From Kiloniella spongiae (GTDB taxonomy: Bacteria; Pseudomonadota; Alphaproteobacteria; Kiloniellales; Kiloniellaceae): DNA of 64,000 nucleotides. How positions within the stretch are numbered: the stretch's first letter is position 1; every line of letters starts with the position of its first letter. Positions 37,558 to 46,792 of the stretch are shown here, in pieces. A program made the translations under genes and the position numbers. The stretch spans positions 140,005 through 204,004 of the forward strand of contig NZ_LAQL01000009.1 of NCBI RefSeq assembly GCF_001026905.1. Reading direction: 5' to 3'. Under the pieces are notes generated by a model that saw only the letters and a list, made by a program, of their open reading frames with translations, had not been told where the DNA came from and searched no databases.

Positions 37558-39125
37558 TGGTAAAAGAAACAAAGGGCCGTATCGTGAAACTCCCAAAGGA
37601 TCGCGATACAAAAAGCAAAAGCTCTGGTCTTCCTCATAATCTGAGTAGCTCATTCGAGATTATTTCTTCACTGAAGAATGACATTGTTCATAATGGCCCT
37701 CCGACTTGCGTCATAAGCAATGAAGGCCAAGTTATATTTGCAAATGCCGCCTATGAAACTATCGCCTCAGAAATGGAAGATGCGGGCTTAATTGAAAATG
37801 CCATAGCACCCCCATACAGCCCAGCAGAAATTGAAGCCATAAGATCTGCAGGCGGCAGTAATCCAGACGAATACACCATAATTATCAATAAAAAAGCCCG
37901 TCATTATCTGGCTTCTTATCACTTTATAAATGGTACAAACAATCATCCCGGTGCAACAGCTGTTGTCCTACGCCCTCACGATGAAAACGCTCAACTAAAA
38001 GAAGTTCTAAGCTCAGTACAGAGTCGCCTGAACGATATGAGTCGACTGGTTTCAGACTGGACATGGGAAACGGATAAAAATCTGAACTTTACCTATGTCT
38101 CGCCACAGGTACAAAAGGCCCTCGGATATCACCCCAGCGAGCTTCTGGGGCGCAGCATCAAAGACCTGATTCTAGAAGAACCGGATCATATATTTGCAAA
38201 CACCAAAGCAACAGGCACTCACAAACCTTTTAGAGATGAACAACTGACAATTCTGAGCCGATCTGGCGAAGAGCGCCTTTTCCTTGTAAGCGGCCTTGCC
38301 TTTTACACCAACGAAACCAGAGCTTATGCTGGATACCGGGGTAGCGCCAGAGATGTTACAGAACAACAGCATCAACAAGGCGCCCTGAGAACAGCCAAAG
38401 AAACCGCCGAAGTCGCAAACCGGGCCAAATCAGAATTTCTGGCCAATATGAGTCACGAGCTGCGCACTCCTTTGAACGCCATTATCGGTTTTTCCGAAAT
38501 GATGTCATCACAGCTTTTGGGCCCCTTAGGGAACAAGCAATACCACGAATATTCTCACGATATTCATACCTCAGCCCGTCACCTTTTAAGCGTGATCAAC
38601 GATATTCTTGATGTCGCAAAAATTGAAGCGGGAAAACTTGAATTACTCGAGGATGCTACCGATCCTCTAAAATTGGCAGTGTCTGTTCAACGCCTTATGA
38701 TCGAACGCGCCGAGAATGCAGGACTGAAATTAAAATTATCCCTGCCCTCGAAACTACCGATGATTCATGCAGATCAGCGTAAACTGAAACAAGTACTTAT
38801 TAATTTGCTTGCTAACTCTGTCAAGTTCACGCCGTCTGGTGGTATTGTTGAACTCGCTGGCGGTGTTAATGATGATGGTGATTTTGAGTTTATTGTTATG
38901 GACACAGGCATTGGTATGTCCGAAGAAGATATCCCGAAAGCATTTGAACCTTTTGCACAGATCGATAGCACCTTGAGCCGACAGTTCGATGGCACAGGTC
39001 TTGGTCTTCCCTTAGCCCAAGGACTTGTCAGATTACACGGCGGTGAGCTGGAAATGACCAGCGATCCCGGCAAGGGAACTTCGGTTAAATGTGTCTTGCC
39101 GGGCTCCAGAATTTTACCTTCCTAA
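37554..39125 (+). CDS. PAS-domain sensor histidine kinase
   Basis: The 523-residue protein has a divergent N-terminal PAS-like region, then a PAS/PAC module (WTWETDKNLNFTYVSPQVQ, LGRSIKDLI). The HisKA box is FLANMSHELRTPLNAIIGF with phospho-acceptor H301 and the HATPase_c domain shows DTGIGMSEEDIPKAFEPF and GTGLGLPLAQGL. No membrane segment is evident, so it is likely cytoplasmic. The start is GTG 37554 or ATG 37557, overlapping the DUF2336 stop. No response regulator is adjacent, so its partner must lie elsewhere. Confidence 0.9.
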   Translation: MMVKETKGRIVKLPKDRDTKSKSSGLPHNLSSSFEIISSLKNDIVHNGPPTCVISNEGQVIFANAAYETIASEMEDAGLIENAIAPPYSPAEIEAIRSAGGSNPDEYTIIINKKARHYLASYHFINGTNNHPGATAVVLRPHDENAQLKEVLSSVQSRLNDMSRLVSDWTWETDKNLNFTYVSPQVQKALGYHPSELLGRSIKDLILEEPDHIFANTKATGTHKPFRDEQLTILSRSGEERLFLVSGLAFYTNETRAYAGYRGSARDVTEQQHQQGALRTAKETAEVANRAKSEFLANMSHELRTPLNAIIGFSEMMSSQLLGPLGNKQYHEYSHDIHTSARHLLSVINDILDVAKIEAGKLELLEDATDPLKLAVSVQRLMIERAENAGLKLKLSLPSKLPMIHADQRKLKQVLINLLANSVKFTPSGGIVELAGGVNDDGDFEFIVMDTGIGMSEEDIPKAFEPFAQIDSTLSRQFDGTGLGLPLAQGLVRLHGGELEMTSDPGKGTSVKCVLPGSRILPS

Positions 39126-39240
39126 AACATCCCGCCGTCCCATTTCAAATATTTTGCACTGCACAAAACAGATGCTTTCATTCCATTTCTTGTGTTAGGA
39201 TTTTACTCTCTTCTTCTTAGTCCGGAGTCTAAAGCCGGGT

Positions 39241-39975
39241 ATGCACAACACACCTGATAATTTTGGCTCAAAACGAGCCGCCTATATACAGGGAGCCAAA
39301 GATGCTCTCACTATACCGGCACTCATATTAGGCAGCACCTATATGGGGTTTGGCGCACTGGTCAGTGAAACCGGGCTGGAAGTCTGGCACGCCCTTATTT
39401 CAACCGCTGTTAACTGGGCGATTCCAGGGCAAATTGCCACCATGGAACTCTATGCAATCAACGCATCCCTCTTCGCAATTGCCGCAGCAGTCGGCCTGAT
39501 CAATTGCCGCCTTATGCCAATGACAATTGTTTTAATGCCCTTCATTCGCAACAAAACAACACCTAAAATTGTTTATTATTTCATGAGTAATTTCATCGCT
39601 GTTACCGGATGGGCAGCGGCAATGAAACGATGCCCGAACCTCCCGGAAGAACAACGCCTTCCTTACTTCACTGGTTTTGTCGTTCCTCTGTGGTCGGTTT
39701 GTATGCTAGCGACCTACATTGGATACCACCTACCCGGCCTGTTACCCGCAGAAGTAACAATGGGATTGGTCTTCCTGAATCCCGTTTATTTTATGCTGGT
39801 TTTTCTGGCTGACTTCACTCAACCAGGTCGTCCTACAGCCCTTATTCTTGGTGCCATTCTGGGGCCATTAACCTTTTTACTCACCCCGAACTGGAGTTTG
39901 CTCATCACCGGACTTGTTGCCGGCACCATTGCTTTCTTGATCAGTGAACGTAAGCTCAAGAAAGCACAATCATAA
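39241..39975 (+). CDS. azlC: AzlC-family branched-chain amino acid exporter subunit
   Basis: The 244-residue membrane protein has about seven to eight hydrophobic segments. GAKDALTIPALILGSTYMGFGALVSETGL is the AzlC signature, and NWAIPGQIATMEL and the central NCRLMPMTIVLMPFI are also typical. AzlC with AzlD exports branched-chain amino acids or analogues. The downstream small AzlD gene overlaps its stop by one base, supporting a two-component exporter. Substrate is inferred from the family. Confidence 0.88.
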   Translation: MHNTPDNFGSKRAAYIQGAKDALTIPALILGSTYMGFGALVSETGLEVWHALISTAVNWAIPGQIATMELYAINASLFAIAAAVGLINCRLMPMTIVLMPFIRNKTTPKIVYYFMSNFIAVTGWAAAMKRCPNLPEEQRLPYFTGFVVPLWSVCMLATYIGYHLPGLLPAEVTMGLVFLNPVYFMLVFLADFTQPGRPTALILGAILGPLTFLLTPNWSLLITGLVAGTIAFLISERKLKKAQS

Positions 39976-40334
39976 TGAATGGATTGGACAGCTTTTTAAA
40001 TTCAGACTTCATGGCCCCAATGGCTGCATTGGGCGTCGCTGCTGCTGTTACCTACTTCTGGCGTGGATTGGGTGTTGCTGTATCAGGAAAAATGGATAAG
40101 GACAGTGCCATTTTCCGCTGGGTTACCTGTGTTGCTTACGCTTTACTTGCCGGATTAATCGCCCGCATGATCCTTCTTCCCATCGGTCCATTGGCTGAAC
40201 TAGGCTTGGAACAACGCGCCGGAGCGACAATCATTTCCCTCGCCGTATTCTTTCTCACAAGAAAGAACCTACTTGCAGGTGTTACAGCAGGCGCTACAGC
40301 ACTGGTTTTGATGGCAAAACTGGGACCTCTCTAG
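39975..40334 (+). CDS. azlD: AzlD-family small exporter subunit
   Basis: The 119-residue protein has four hydrophobic segments (APMAALGVAAAVTYFWRGLG; ALLAGLIARMILLPIGPL; ATIISLAVFFLTR; LAGVTAGATALVL), the size and pattern of AzlD. It starts in the stop codon of azlC, so synthesis of the two is coupled. A strong hairpin spans its own stop codon and should terminate the operon before the converging pgk. Confidence 0.87.
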   Translation: MNGLDSFLNSDFMAPMAALGVAAAVTYFWRGLGVAVSGKMDKDSAIFRWVTCVAYALLAGLIARMILLPIGPLAELGLEQRAGATIISLAVFFLTRKNLLAGVTAGATALVLMAKLGPL

Positions 40335-40345
40335 AGACCCCAGTT
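40318..40345 (+). terminator. Terminator hairpin overlapping the azlD stop codon
   Basis: AACTGGG (40318-40324) pairs with CCCAGTT (40339-40345). Inside lies the perfect palindrome TCTCTAGAGA (40328-40337), which includes the TAG stop. CATTTAT follows. It may also act on converging pgk transcripts. Confidence 0.7.
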
Positions 40346-40374
40346 CATTTATCAACCAAAACTAATTATTAATG

Positions 40375-41577
40375 CTAAGCCGCATCTTCCAATGCTTTAA
40401 CGCCTGGAAGGGTTTTTCCTTCCAACCACTCCAGGAAGGCACCACCCGCAGTCGAAATATAAGAGAAATCTTCATCAACACCGGCATGAACCAAAGCAGC
40501 AACTGTATCACCACCACCGGCAACAGTAAGTAAATCACCCGATACAGTCAGGCCTGCAGCCGCTTGAGCTACTGAATTTGTCGCGGCATCAAACGGCTCT
40601 GTTTCAAAGCATCCAAGAGGACCATTCCAAACCAGCGTCTTACAGCCCTTCAGCTCAGCAACAATTTCCAGCGCTGTTTGGCTACCAGCATCCAGAATCA
40701 TTTGATTAGCAGGAACGGATGATGTCTTAACCGTGGATGTTGGAACATTTTCAGCCAGCGTTTCCGCAACAACAACGTCAGAGGGTAGCATAACCTTACT
40801 ATTTTGTGCCTCAGCTTCCTTTAGAATAGCACGCGCTGTATCCGCCATTTCATGCTCACAAAGTGAGCGTCCGACTTCAATTCCTTGCGCATTCAAAAAA
40901 GTATTGGCCATGCCACCGCCAATAACAAGCACATCAACCTTGCCCACGAGGTTACTGAGCAACTCCAGTTTCGTTGATACTTTTGCACCACCAACCAGAG
41001 CAGCAACCGGGCGTTTAGGCTGCCCCAATGCTTGTGACAGATGCTCAAGTTCTGTCTGCATCAAACGACCAGCCGCCGCAGGAAGTAGCCGGGCCAGTCC
41101 GTCCGTTGAAGCATGCGCACGGTGTGCGGCTGAAAAAGCATCGTTAATATAAACATCGCCAAGCTTCGCAAGTTCCTGCGCAAAGGACGAATCATTCGCT
41201 TCTTCACCCGCGTGGAACCTAAGATTCTCAAGCAACAGTATTTCACCATTAGATAAAGCATCAATCTGGGTAGAAACCTCCGTGCCAATACAGTCGCCCG
41301 CAAAAGCTACCTTTTCGCCACCCAAGGCATCAGATAGCCCTTCAACAACGGGTCCCAAACTCATTTCAGGAACGACATTACCTTTTGGACGTCCAAAATG
41401 GGCCATCAAGATTATTTTGGCACCCTGTGCCTTTAAATCACGTATTGTTGGTAATACCCGGACGATACGGCTGTTGTCGGTGATTTTCCCATCTCGGATC
41501 GGTACGTTAAAATCTACCCTGACAAGCGCACGCCTACCGCTCAACTGAAGATCGTCAATAGTTTGAAATTGGGTCAT
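40375..41577 (-). CDS. pgk: Phosphoglycerate kinase
   Basis: The 400-residue glycolytic enzyme transfers phosphate between 1,3-bisphosphoglycerate and [23 protein letters not shown] and the nearby MAHFGRPKG form the substrate site, [13 protein letters not shown] and GGGMANTFL lie at the hinge, and the ATP-site loop is [12 protein letters not shown]. Length is normal. AGGAAG precedes the ATG. The usual partners gap and fba are not in the window. Confidence 0.97.
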   Translation of the reverse strand: MTQFQTIDDLQLSGRRALVRVDFNVPIRDGKITDNSRIVRVLPTIRDLKAQGAKIILMAHFGRPKGNVVPEMSLGPVVEGLSDALGGEKVAFAGDCIGTEVSTQIDALSNGEILLLENLRFHAGEEANDSSFAQELAKLGDVYINDAFSAAHRAHASTDGLARLLPAAAGRLMQTELEHLSQALGQPKRPVAALVGGAKVSTKLELLSNLVGKVDVLVIGGGMANTFLNAQGIEVGRSLCEHEMADTARAILKEAEAQNSKVMLPSDVVVAETLAENVPTSTVKTSSVPANQMILDAGSQTALEIVAELKGCKTLVWNGPLGCFETEPFDAATNSVAQAAAGLTVSGDLLTVAGGGDTVAALVHAGVDEDFSYISTAGGAFLEWLEGKTLPGVKALEDAA

Positions 41578-41744
41578 AATTACTTCCTGTTGTTCTGATG
41601 AGACTTCTGGTCAGACTTCTGGCGCCCAAATGGTTTCTTATTTACAACTAGCTTCTTATTTAAAAGAAGTGGTACAGAGTCACCCAATCAAATTCAAGTC
41701 CGAAGTGGATTAGATGGGGTTGCAAAGGTATTAAGGTTTGGCCT

Positions 41745-42158
41745 TTGACGAACACCAACAATGGTAAGTCTGAATCAAAAATAAATCAGAACAAGGGAAC
41801 GCATTTTGTGACTGACAACACAGAACAAAAAATAAGGGCGATACTGGAAAATACCGCACAGAAGCACCAGACGATCAGCTACCGTATGCTCGCAATAGAA
41901 GCCGAAATTCCCGGCCCCCAAATTATTCACAAACTAACTCATAAGCTCGAAGACATTATGCGAACAGACCACAGTATTGGAGCTCTCTCCTTGGTGCCCC
42001 TTGCTGTCAGTCGCGGCGAACCAGCCATTCCACGCGGTGGGTTCTTCATTCTTTTAAGAGAACTAGGCCTTTATACCGGCTCGGATCAGGGCACCGAAGC
42101 GATTCAGAAGCACACAAATATGTTAGCTGAAATCTACAGCTCTTTTCCGACATCATAA
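41745..42158 (+). CDS. Conserved alphaproteobacterial protein of unknown function
   Basis: The frame of up to 137 residues is divergent from pgk. The conserved-looking part begins at TEQKIRAILENTAQKHQTISYRMLAIEAEIPGPQIIHKLTHKLEDIM and runs through SLVPLAVSRGEPAIPRGGFFILLRELG, reminiscent of a helical or winged-helix fold. TTG 41745 has AAGG eight bases upstream; GTG 41808 would give 116 residues and fits the conserved part better. No function is known. A strong terminator follows the stop. Confidence 0.65.
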   Translation: MTNTNNGKSESKINQNKGTHFVTDNTEQKIRAILENTAQKHQTISYRMLAIEAEIPGPQIIHKLTHKLEDIMRTDHSIGALSLVPLAVSRGEPAIPRGGFFILLRELGLYTGSDQGTEAIQKHTNMLAEIYSSFPTS

Positions 42159-42168
42159 GCATACAAAA

Positions 42169-42194
42169 ACAGGATTGGCGCGAACCAATCCTGT
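42169..42194 (+). terminator. Terminator after the 41745-42158 gene
   Basis: ACAGGATTGG (42169-42178) pairs perfectly with CCAATCCTGT (42185-42194) around CGCGAA. The T-rich tail is weak. An A-run before it could also let it act on the converging strand. Confidence 0.7.
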
Positions 42195-42243
42195 CTAAAA
42201 ATTCTAACCGAAAAACATCACCAAACGTGACTTAAGCCACGTT

Positions 42244-43965
42244 TTAATTAGAGCAAGTCAGCTCCTTAAAACCGTCACAGCGATAGTTCGAGCAAATTTC
42301 TTTTGAGCCCATGTTAATTGTCGGGAAAATCGAGCCGATATTGTCATCCCTAACCCAGGCTACCGCTGTTTCATGACCTTTTTTCTGACACCATTCACGT
42401 GCGGCAGGTTCTCCACAGTTTGTTCCCGGCGTCAGACAATAATTCAGACGATATGCATCAAACACAGGGAACTCATAGGTGGTCCCCCCTGTTGAAGGGC
42501 TAACAAAGCGCTCTGCTGTTTCCGTTGGTAGGCTACCGTTTTCGTCAGAACTCCCTGAACTTAACGGTTGGCTATCAACATTTTCAGCTGGTTGCGCTTC
42601 GAACAGCTGATATGACGGAGTAAAAAGTGGATTTTCAGACTGCGATGTAATCGCTTGGCGCTCCAATTCTCCCTCAGTTACCTGTGTAGGTTGAGGGATT
42701 AAGGCATCATCACCAGCTGGCGTTATACCTGCTGCAAGTAAATCTGAATCTGCAGGGCTGTAAGCAGGTGCCGGAGCTGTGAACACCTGAGATTCCGGCG
42801 CAACAAATGTTTGAGGTTCAGGAGCGACAAACGTTTGCGCTTCTGCAGATGCCTGAGGTATCGGCTTCTGTACCGCAGTAGATTGCGGCGTCTCTACGCT
42901 CTTTTTAGTAGTGGGTGTTTCTTGCGTCACAGCTGGCTCTGGCGCAACAAATGTTTGAGGTGCTTGCGACACAGTCTTTGGCTCTACAGCCGTAACCTGC
43001 GGCGTAACCGTCTTCGCCGGGGCAGTTACGTCACCGGTCTTTGTAACAACGGTTTTAGGTGCTGCGCTTGCAACTGCCAGTCCAGATACAGCAGATGCGG
43101 GACCAGAAACGTACTCGACCTTTACAGAACGCGCACGACCTTTATAGCCATAGTCCGCCAGGTTAAACTTACGAATACTTTCCGCTTTAAAAGGAAAGGT
43201 AACGTGATTCCCCTGACAATCGGGAAAATCATATAACGTAGCCCGGACACGATGGCGAACAGATTGATAAGCCGGATCCATTTCGACCGGATGCATAAAT
43301 ACCAACTGATCACTATCATTAAACCGGAAAGTCCCGCGCTCGCCAGCATAAGTCGTAGGGCCAACCAAATTTTGACAATAACCTGTACGACCTTTATCCC
43401 AAGCTGGAATAAAAGCACGGCGATAGTTCAATTGCTCGAGAACATTCGCACAGCCACGGCTGTATGTATTCAACCGCTGTAACATAAGAACACCAGGTGG
43501 CGGTCCCATGTCACGGCGATAGATGATCATGGATGAATAGGTATCATCCTGCGGTGCAGCCATCGAAATAGGCACATCATTCACCCGTTTCAGCGGGACA
43601 AGGTCCGCAGATGGTCCCTGCCATAACAGATGTGGTTCTTCTTTACTGCCTAACAAAGGTGCGCAGGACTTATCAGTTGTTTGAAACAAAGGACCTTCAA
43701 AGAATATAGCGCCAACTTGCGAGCCAAGTTTCAGGGACGAAACCCGATCAGAAAGATCACCAAGCGAAGGTACAAAGGAATAGAGCTGGTCAGGAGCAAG
43801 TTCAAAAACCTTTGCCGCCCCCGCGTATTCAAGGCCATCAAAAGCAATAAGCTGATTGGGAGCTGGCTCACCGGCCAAATCCTGAGCATGAACTTTTCCT
43901 GCCAAAGAACTGAAACCAGCCACAATAGCCACCATCGTTCCGGCAATACGCCCTAATGCTCTCAT
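42244..43965 (-). CDS. Secreted protein with crystallin-like region, proline-rich repeats and Cys-rich C-terminal module
   Basis: From ATG 43965 (GGGGAAG upstream) it has 573 residues: a signal peptide ending near KVHA, then an N-terminal half that includes a beta/gamma-crystallin-like stretch (GERGTFRFNDSDQLVF; RATLYDFPDCQGNHVTFPF; RARSVKVEY). A low-complexity Pro/Thr/Val/Gln linker of about 200 residues with four QTFVAPEP-like copies follows. The last 75 residues have conserved-looking cysteines (LNYCLTPGTNCGEPAAREWC, ICSNYRCDGFKELTC) likely to form disulfides. The tail resembles a recurrent domain of exported Rhodospirillales proteins. The role is unknown; cell-surface or matrix binding is a guess. 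Confidence 0.75.
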   Translation of the reverse strand: MRALGRIAGTMVAIVAGFSSLAGKVHAQDLAGEPAPNQLIAFDGLEYAGAAKVFELAPDQLYSFVPSLGDLSDRVSSLKLGSQVGAIFFEGPLFQTTDKSCAPLLGSKEEPHLLWQGPSADLVPLKRVNDVPISMAAPQDDTYSSMIIYRRDMGPPPGVLMLQRLNTYSRGCANVLEQLNYRRAFIPAWDKGRTGYCQNLVGPTTYAGERGTFRFNDSDQLVFMHPVEMDPAYQSVRHRVRATLYDFPDCQGNHVTFPFKAESIRKFNLADYGYKGRARSVKVEYVSGPASAVSGLAVASAAPKTVVTKTGDVTAPAKTVTPQVTAVEPKTVSQAPQTFVAPEPAVTQETPTTKKSVETPQSTAVQKPIPQASAEAQTFVAPEPQTFVAPESQVFTAPAPAYSPADSDLLAAGITPAGDDALIPQPTQVTEGELERQAITSQSENPLFTPSYQLFEAQPAENVDSQPLSSGSSDENGSLPTETAERFVSPSTGGTTYEFPVFDAYRLNYCLTPGTNCGEPAAREWCQKKGHETAVAWVRDDNIGSIFPTINMGSKEICSNYRCDGFKELTCSN

Positions 43966-44176
43966 ATGACTTCTTCCCCATTTCAAGCGGGATCTTTTCC
44001 CACTTGGTCACCAAATTGATTCAAACATACTTTAATAAAAGCATTGGCAAAATAACAGGAAGATCGCGGAAAGAAAACCACCTTGATCGCCTTACAGAAA
44101 TTCAAACAAAAATCTCAGTAAATTCCCCGCAAAATCCAGAATATAGGATACAAACAGTGCTTCATCTATTATACAA

Positions 44177-44203
44177 AAAACGGCCCGATAATCGGGCCGT
44201 TTT
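44177..44203 (-). terminator. Terminator of sodB
   Basis: AAAACGGCCCGAT (44177-44189) and ATCGGGCCGTTTT (44191-44203) form a nearly perfect 27-base palindrome with flanking A and T runs, 46 bases past the sodB stop. It can work in both directions. Confidence 0.88.
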
Positions 44204-44248
44204 CCATTCACTCTGACCAAACATTCTGATCAGGAATTCAAATCGGTA

Positions 44249-44854
44249 TTAACTGGCTTTTGAAAAGCGCTCTGCAACATATTCCCAGTTCACAAGGCTA
44301 TCTACAAAAGCCTTTACATAGTCTGGACGCGCATTGCGGTAATCAATGTAGTAAGAGTGCTCCCAAACATCACAGCCGAGAAGTGCATGACCACCAGTAA
44401 CCAGTGGATTTTCACCATTTGCAGTTTTGGTCACAGCAAGCTTGCCGCTGTCATTCAGCACAAGCCAGCACCACCCGGAACCGAACTGTGTAACACCAGC
44501 GTTTACGAAATCGGCTTTGAACTGATCAACACTACCGAAGTCTTCTATAATCTTCTTTTCAAGTTCGCCTGGAATGGCACCACCACCGTTTGGTTTCATC
44601 ATGTTCCAGAACTCGATGTGGTTCCAGTGCTGTGCCGCATTATTAAAAATGCCCGCCTTGGATGCATCGCCAAAAGAACCTTTAACGATCTCTTCCAGAG
44701 ATTTACCTTCCAGATCGGAACCTTCCAGAAGCTTGTTACCATTCACAACATAAGCGTTGTGGTGTTTGTCGTGGTGAAACTCAAGAGTTTCTGCAGACAT
44801 ATATGGTCCCAGAGCGTCGTAAGCATATGGAAGAGCTGGTAATTCAAGAGCCAT
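44249..44854 (-). CDS. sodB: Superoxide dismutase, iron type
   Basis: The 201-residue enzyme dismutates superoxide. Metal ligands are visible in ETLEFHHDKHHNAYV, AAQHWNHIEFW and DVWEHSYYIDYRN; the glutamine in NNAAQHWNH is the Fe-SOD marker. ATG 44854 (MALELPALPYAYDAL) is chosen as the conserved start with GGGGAAA upstream; the frame extends 31 codons further without support. It lies downstream of mntR on the same strand, next to the manganese uptake genes, suggesting co-regulation with metal status. Confidence 0.95.
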   Translation of the reverse strand: MALELPALPYAYDALGPYMSAETLEFHHDKHHNAYVVNGNKLLEGSDLEGKSLEEIVKGSFGDASKAGIFNNAAQHWNHIEFWNMMKPNGGGAIPGELEKKIIEDFGSVDQFKADFVNAGVTQFGSGWCWLVLNDSGKLAVTKTANGENPLVTGGHALLGCDVWEHSYYIDYRNARPDYVKAFVDSLVNWEYVAERFSKAS

Positions 44855-45043
44855 GAGATTTCCCCAATTTATTAGTTTCGTTTCAGTATTCGAATTTCTG
44901 CCGCACTTTAGCCCGTTTACCCCCTGTACCAAAAGCGAAAATCGCATCTATATGATTTTCAGTTCCGAATAACTAAAAAGAAAAGAAAATCTGCCTGTAG
45001 ATTAAGTCAGGAGGCAAACAGGTACTTAAAAAGAAAAAGCGGC

Positions 45044-45499
45044 TTATTTCTCGATCTTAAGCGTTAAAGCAGAAAGACATTCAAGTGTCTCTTCACTCAC
45101 ATGGTGTTCAACACCCTCGGCGTCAATCTCTGCTGTTGCATCGCTCACACCCGCGGCTTTTAAAAAGCGAACCACAATTTCATGTCGGCGGCGTGCAGCC
45201 AATGCCAGAGCACGTCCCTGATCTGTCAGAAATATTGATCGGTAGGGTTTTGAAATAACTAACCCTTCGCGCTGAAGACGTTGGATAATTTTATTCACGG
45301 TTGCATGGCTGACGCCCATACGTTCCGACAGTTCAACGACACGCGCTTCCCCGTTTGCATTGATCAAATCATCGATTAGTTCAACATAATCTTCTGCGAC
45401 TTCTGTCTTATGGGCTTCGCGAACACGCTCAAACTTTGCAGCCTGCTGTTCTGCATCTTCCAATTCTATATTCGCCTCTGGGTCAGTCACTGATGTCAT
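45044..45499 (-). CDS. mntR: Manganese-responsive DtxR-family regulator MntR
   Basis: The 151-residue protein resembles proteobacterial MntR. FERVREAHKTEVAEDYVELIDDLI leads into a winged helix (ARVVELSERMGVSHATVNKIIQRLQREGLV), then the metal-binding/dimer domain LTDQGRALALAARRRHEIVVRFL and EGVEHHVSEETLECL. ATG 45499 gives the expected N-terminus. It is divergent from the Mn ABC transporter operon, whose promoter holds a palindrome with MntR-box spacing. With Mn it should repress uptake. Confidence 0.92.
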   Translation of the reverse strand: MTSVTDPEANIELEDAEQQAAKFERVREAHKTEVAEDYVELIDDLINANGEARVVELSERMGVSHATVNKIIQRLQREGLVISKPYRSIFLTDQGRALALAARRRHEIVVRFLKAAGVSDATAEIDAEGVEHHVSEETLECLSALTLKIEK

Positions 45500-45667
45500 G
45501 GACTTAAATATAACCTTCCGCCACTCATCTAATATTAACTCTGCTTTGCCCTTACTTACCTGAAAGAATCCCGGATGTAAAAGAGCAAGCACACTTATGC
45601 ATCCACCCAAATCAACTTGAGATTATTACATGCAAAATAAATAAGATAACCTTGAGATATTATGCCA

Positions 45668-45696
45668 TTGACACTAAATGTAGCCTAGGCTACAAA
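45668..45696 (+). promoter_or_regulatory. Promoter of the Mn transporter operon with an MntR-box palindrome
   Basis: TTGACA at 45668-45673 is followed after 17 bases by TACAAA at 45691-45696, a good sigma-70-type promoter. The perfect 16-base palindrome TGTAGCCTAGGCTACA at 45679-45694 fills the spacer and overlaps the -10. Its TAGC-4-GCTA core has the same spacing as the enterobacterial MntR box, so Mn-MntR binding would block polymerase (inference). Confidence 0.8.
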
Positions 45697-45787
45697 TTTA
45701 TCCCTCAACATCAAAGCCATTATATTTAACCACGACTCGATTCTATTGCCATTAACGCCCCGAAGCAGACAGATTAAAAAGAAACTG

Positions 45788-46771
45788 ATGATGTTACTTA
45801 GATCCTTTACCTTTATAACCAAGACTATCTTGGCAGCAGTTATTCTCATCGCTTCCGGCCATTTAGCCAGAGCCGATAAGCCTATTATAGTCACAACAAT
45901 TGCCCAGATCGCAGATGCCGTCAGCCACATCGTCGGAGACAAGATGGAAGTGGATAGTCTTATGGGTGAAGGTGTTGACCCCCACACCTATCGAATGAAC
46001 AGATATGATGTCGCCGCTCTGACAAAAGCAGATATCGTTCTCTACAATGGCCTCTATCTGGAAGCACAGATGGAAGATGCGCTGGAACGTATGGCAACCA
46101 AAAAACCAGTGGTTCCTTTGGCCGAGACAATCAACAAATCTCTGTTATTGACCAGTCAGGATTACGAAGACAAAAACGATCCACACGTCTGGATGGATGT
46201 GCGTAAGTGGATGGCGGTTACAAACCAGGCGCTCAACGTTATCAAAAAGTTCGATCCTGCAAATGCTGATTTCTACGACAAAAATACTGCGGAATACCTA
46301 ATCAAGCTTGAACAGCTTAATGGATATGTTGAAACCGTTCTCTCAAGTGTTCCCGAAAACGAACGTGTTGTTATCTCAGCTCACGATGCTTTCAATTATT
46401 TTGGCAAAGCATATGACTTTGAAGTCGTTGGCATTCAGGGGTTAAGTACAGCAAGTGAAGCTGGCCTAAAGAAGATCGAAAATCTGGTTGATTTGATCGT
46501 CACCCGGAAGATCAGGGCTGTTTTTGTCGAAAGTTCTGTTGCTGATCGTAATGTAAAAGCTTTGATCGAAGGTGCTGAAGCTCGCGGTCATAACATAACA
46601 ATCGGCGGAACATTGTTTTCAGATGCCATGGGGCCCGCGGGAACCTACGAAGGCACTTACATTGGCATGCTTGATCACAACGCAACTGTGATTAGCCGTG
46701 CTCTTGGTGGCGAAGCTCCTTTGGCTGGCATGAGCAAACAATTGACCTTGACGCAACACACAGCTAACTAA
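45788..46771 (+). CDS. Metal ABC transporter, periplasmic binding protein (Mn type)
   Basis: The 327-residue cluster-9 (ZnuA/MntC/SitA) binding protein has a signal peptide (FITKTILAAVILIASGHLARA). Metal ligands are recognisable in GVDPHTYRM, NDPHVWMDV, VISAHDAFNYFG and a late DA segment. It lacks the His-rich loop of ZnuA, favouring Mn or Fe. ATG 45788 is preferred to the TTG 14 codons upstream. It heads a four-gene operon next to mntR and carries the MntR-box promoter, which supports manganese. Confidence 0.9.
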   Translation: MMLLRSFTFITKTILAAVILIASGHLARADKPIIVTTIAQIADAVSHIVGDKMEVDSLMGEGVDPHTYRMNRYDVAALTKADIVLYNGLYLEAQMEDALERMATKKPVVPLAETINKSLLLTSQDYEDKNDPHVWMDVRKWMAVTNQALNVIKKFDPANADFYDKNTAEYLIKLEQLNGYVETVLSSVPENERVVISAHDAFNYFGKAYDFEVVGIQGLSTASEAGLKKIENLVDLIVTRKIRAVFVESSVADRNVKALIEGAEARGHNITIGGTLFSDAMGPAGTYEGTYIGMLDHNATVISRALGGEAPLAGMSKQLTLTQHTAN

Positions 46772-46792
46772 GGCTGTATAGGAAATTTTCCG

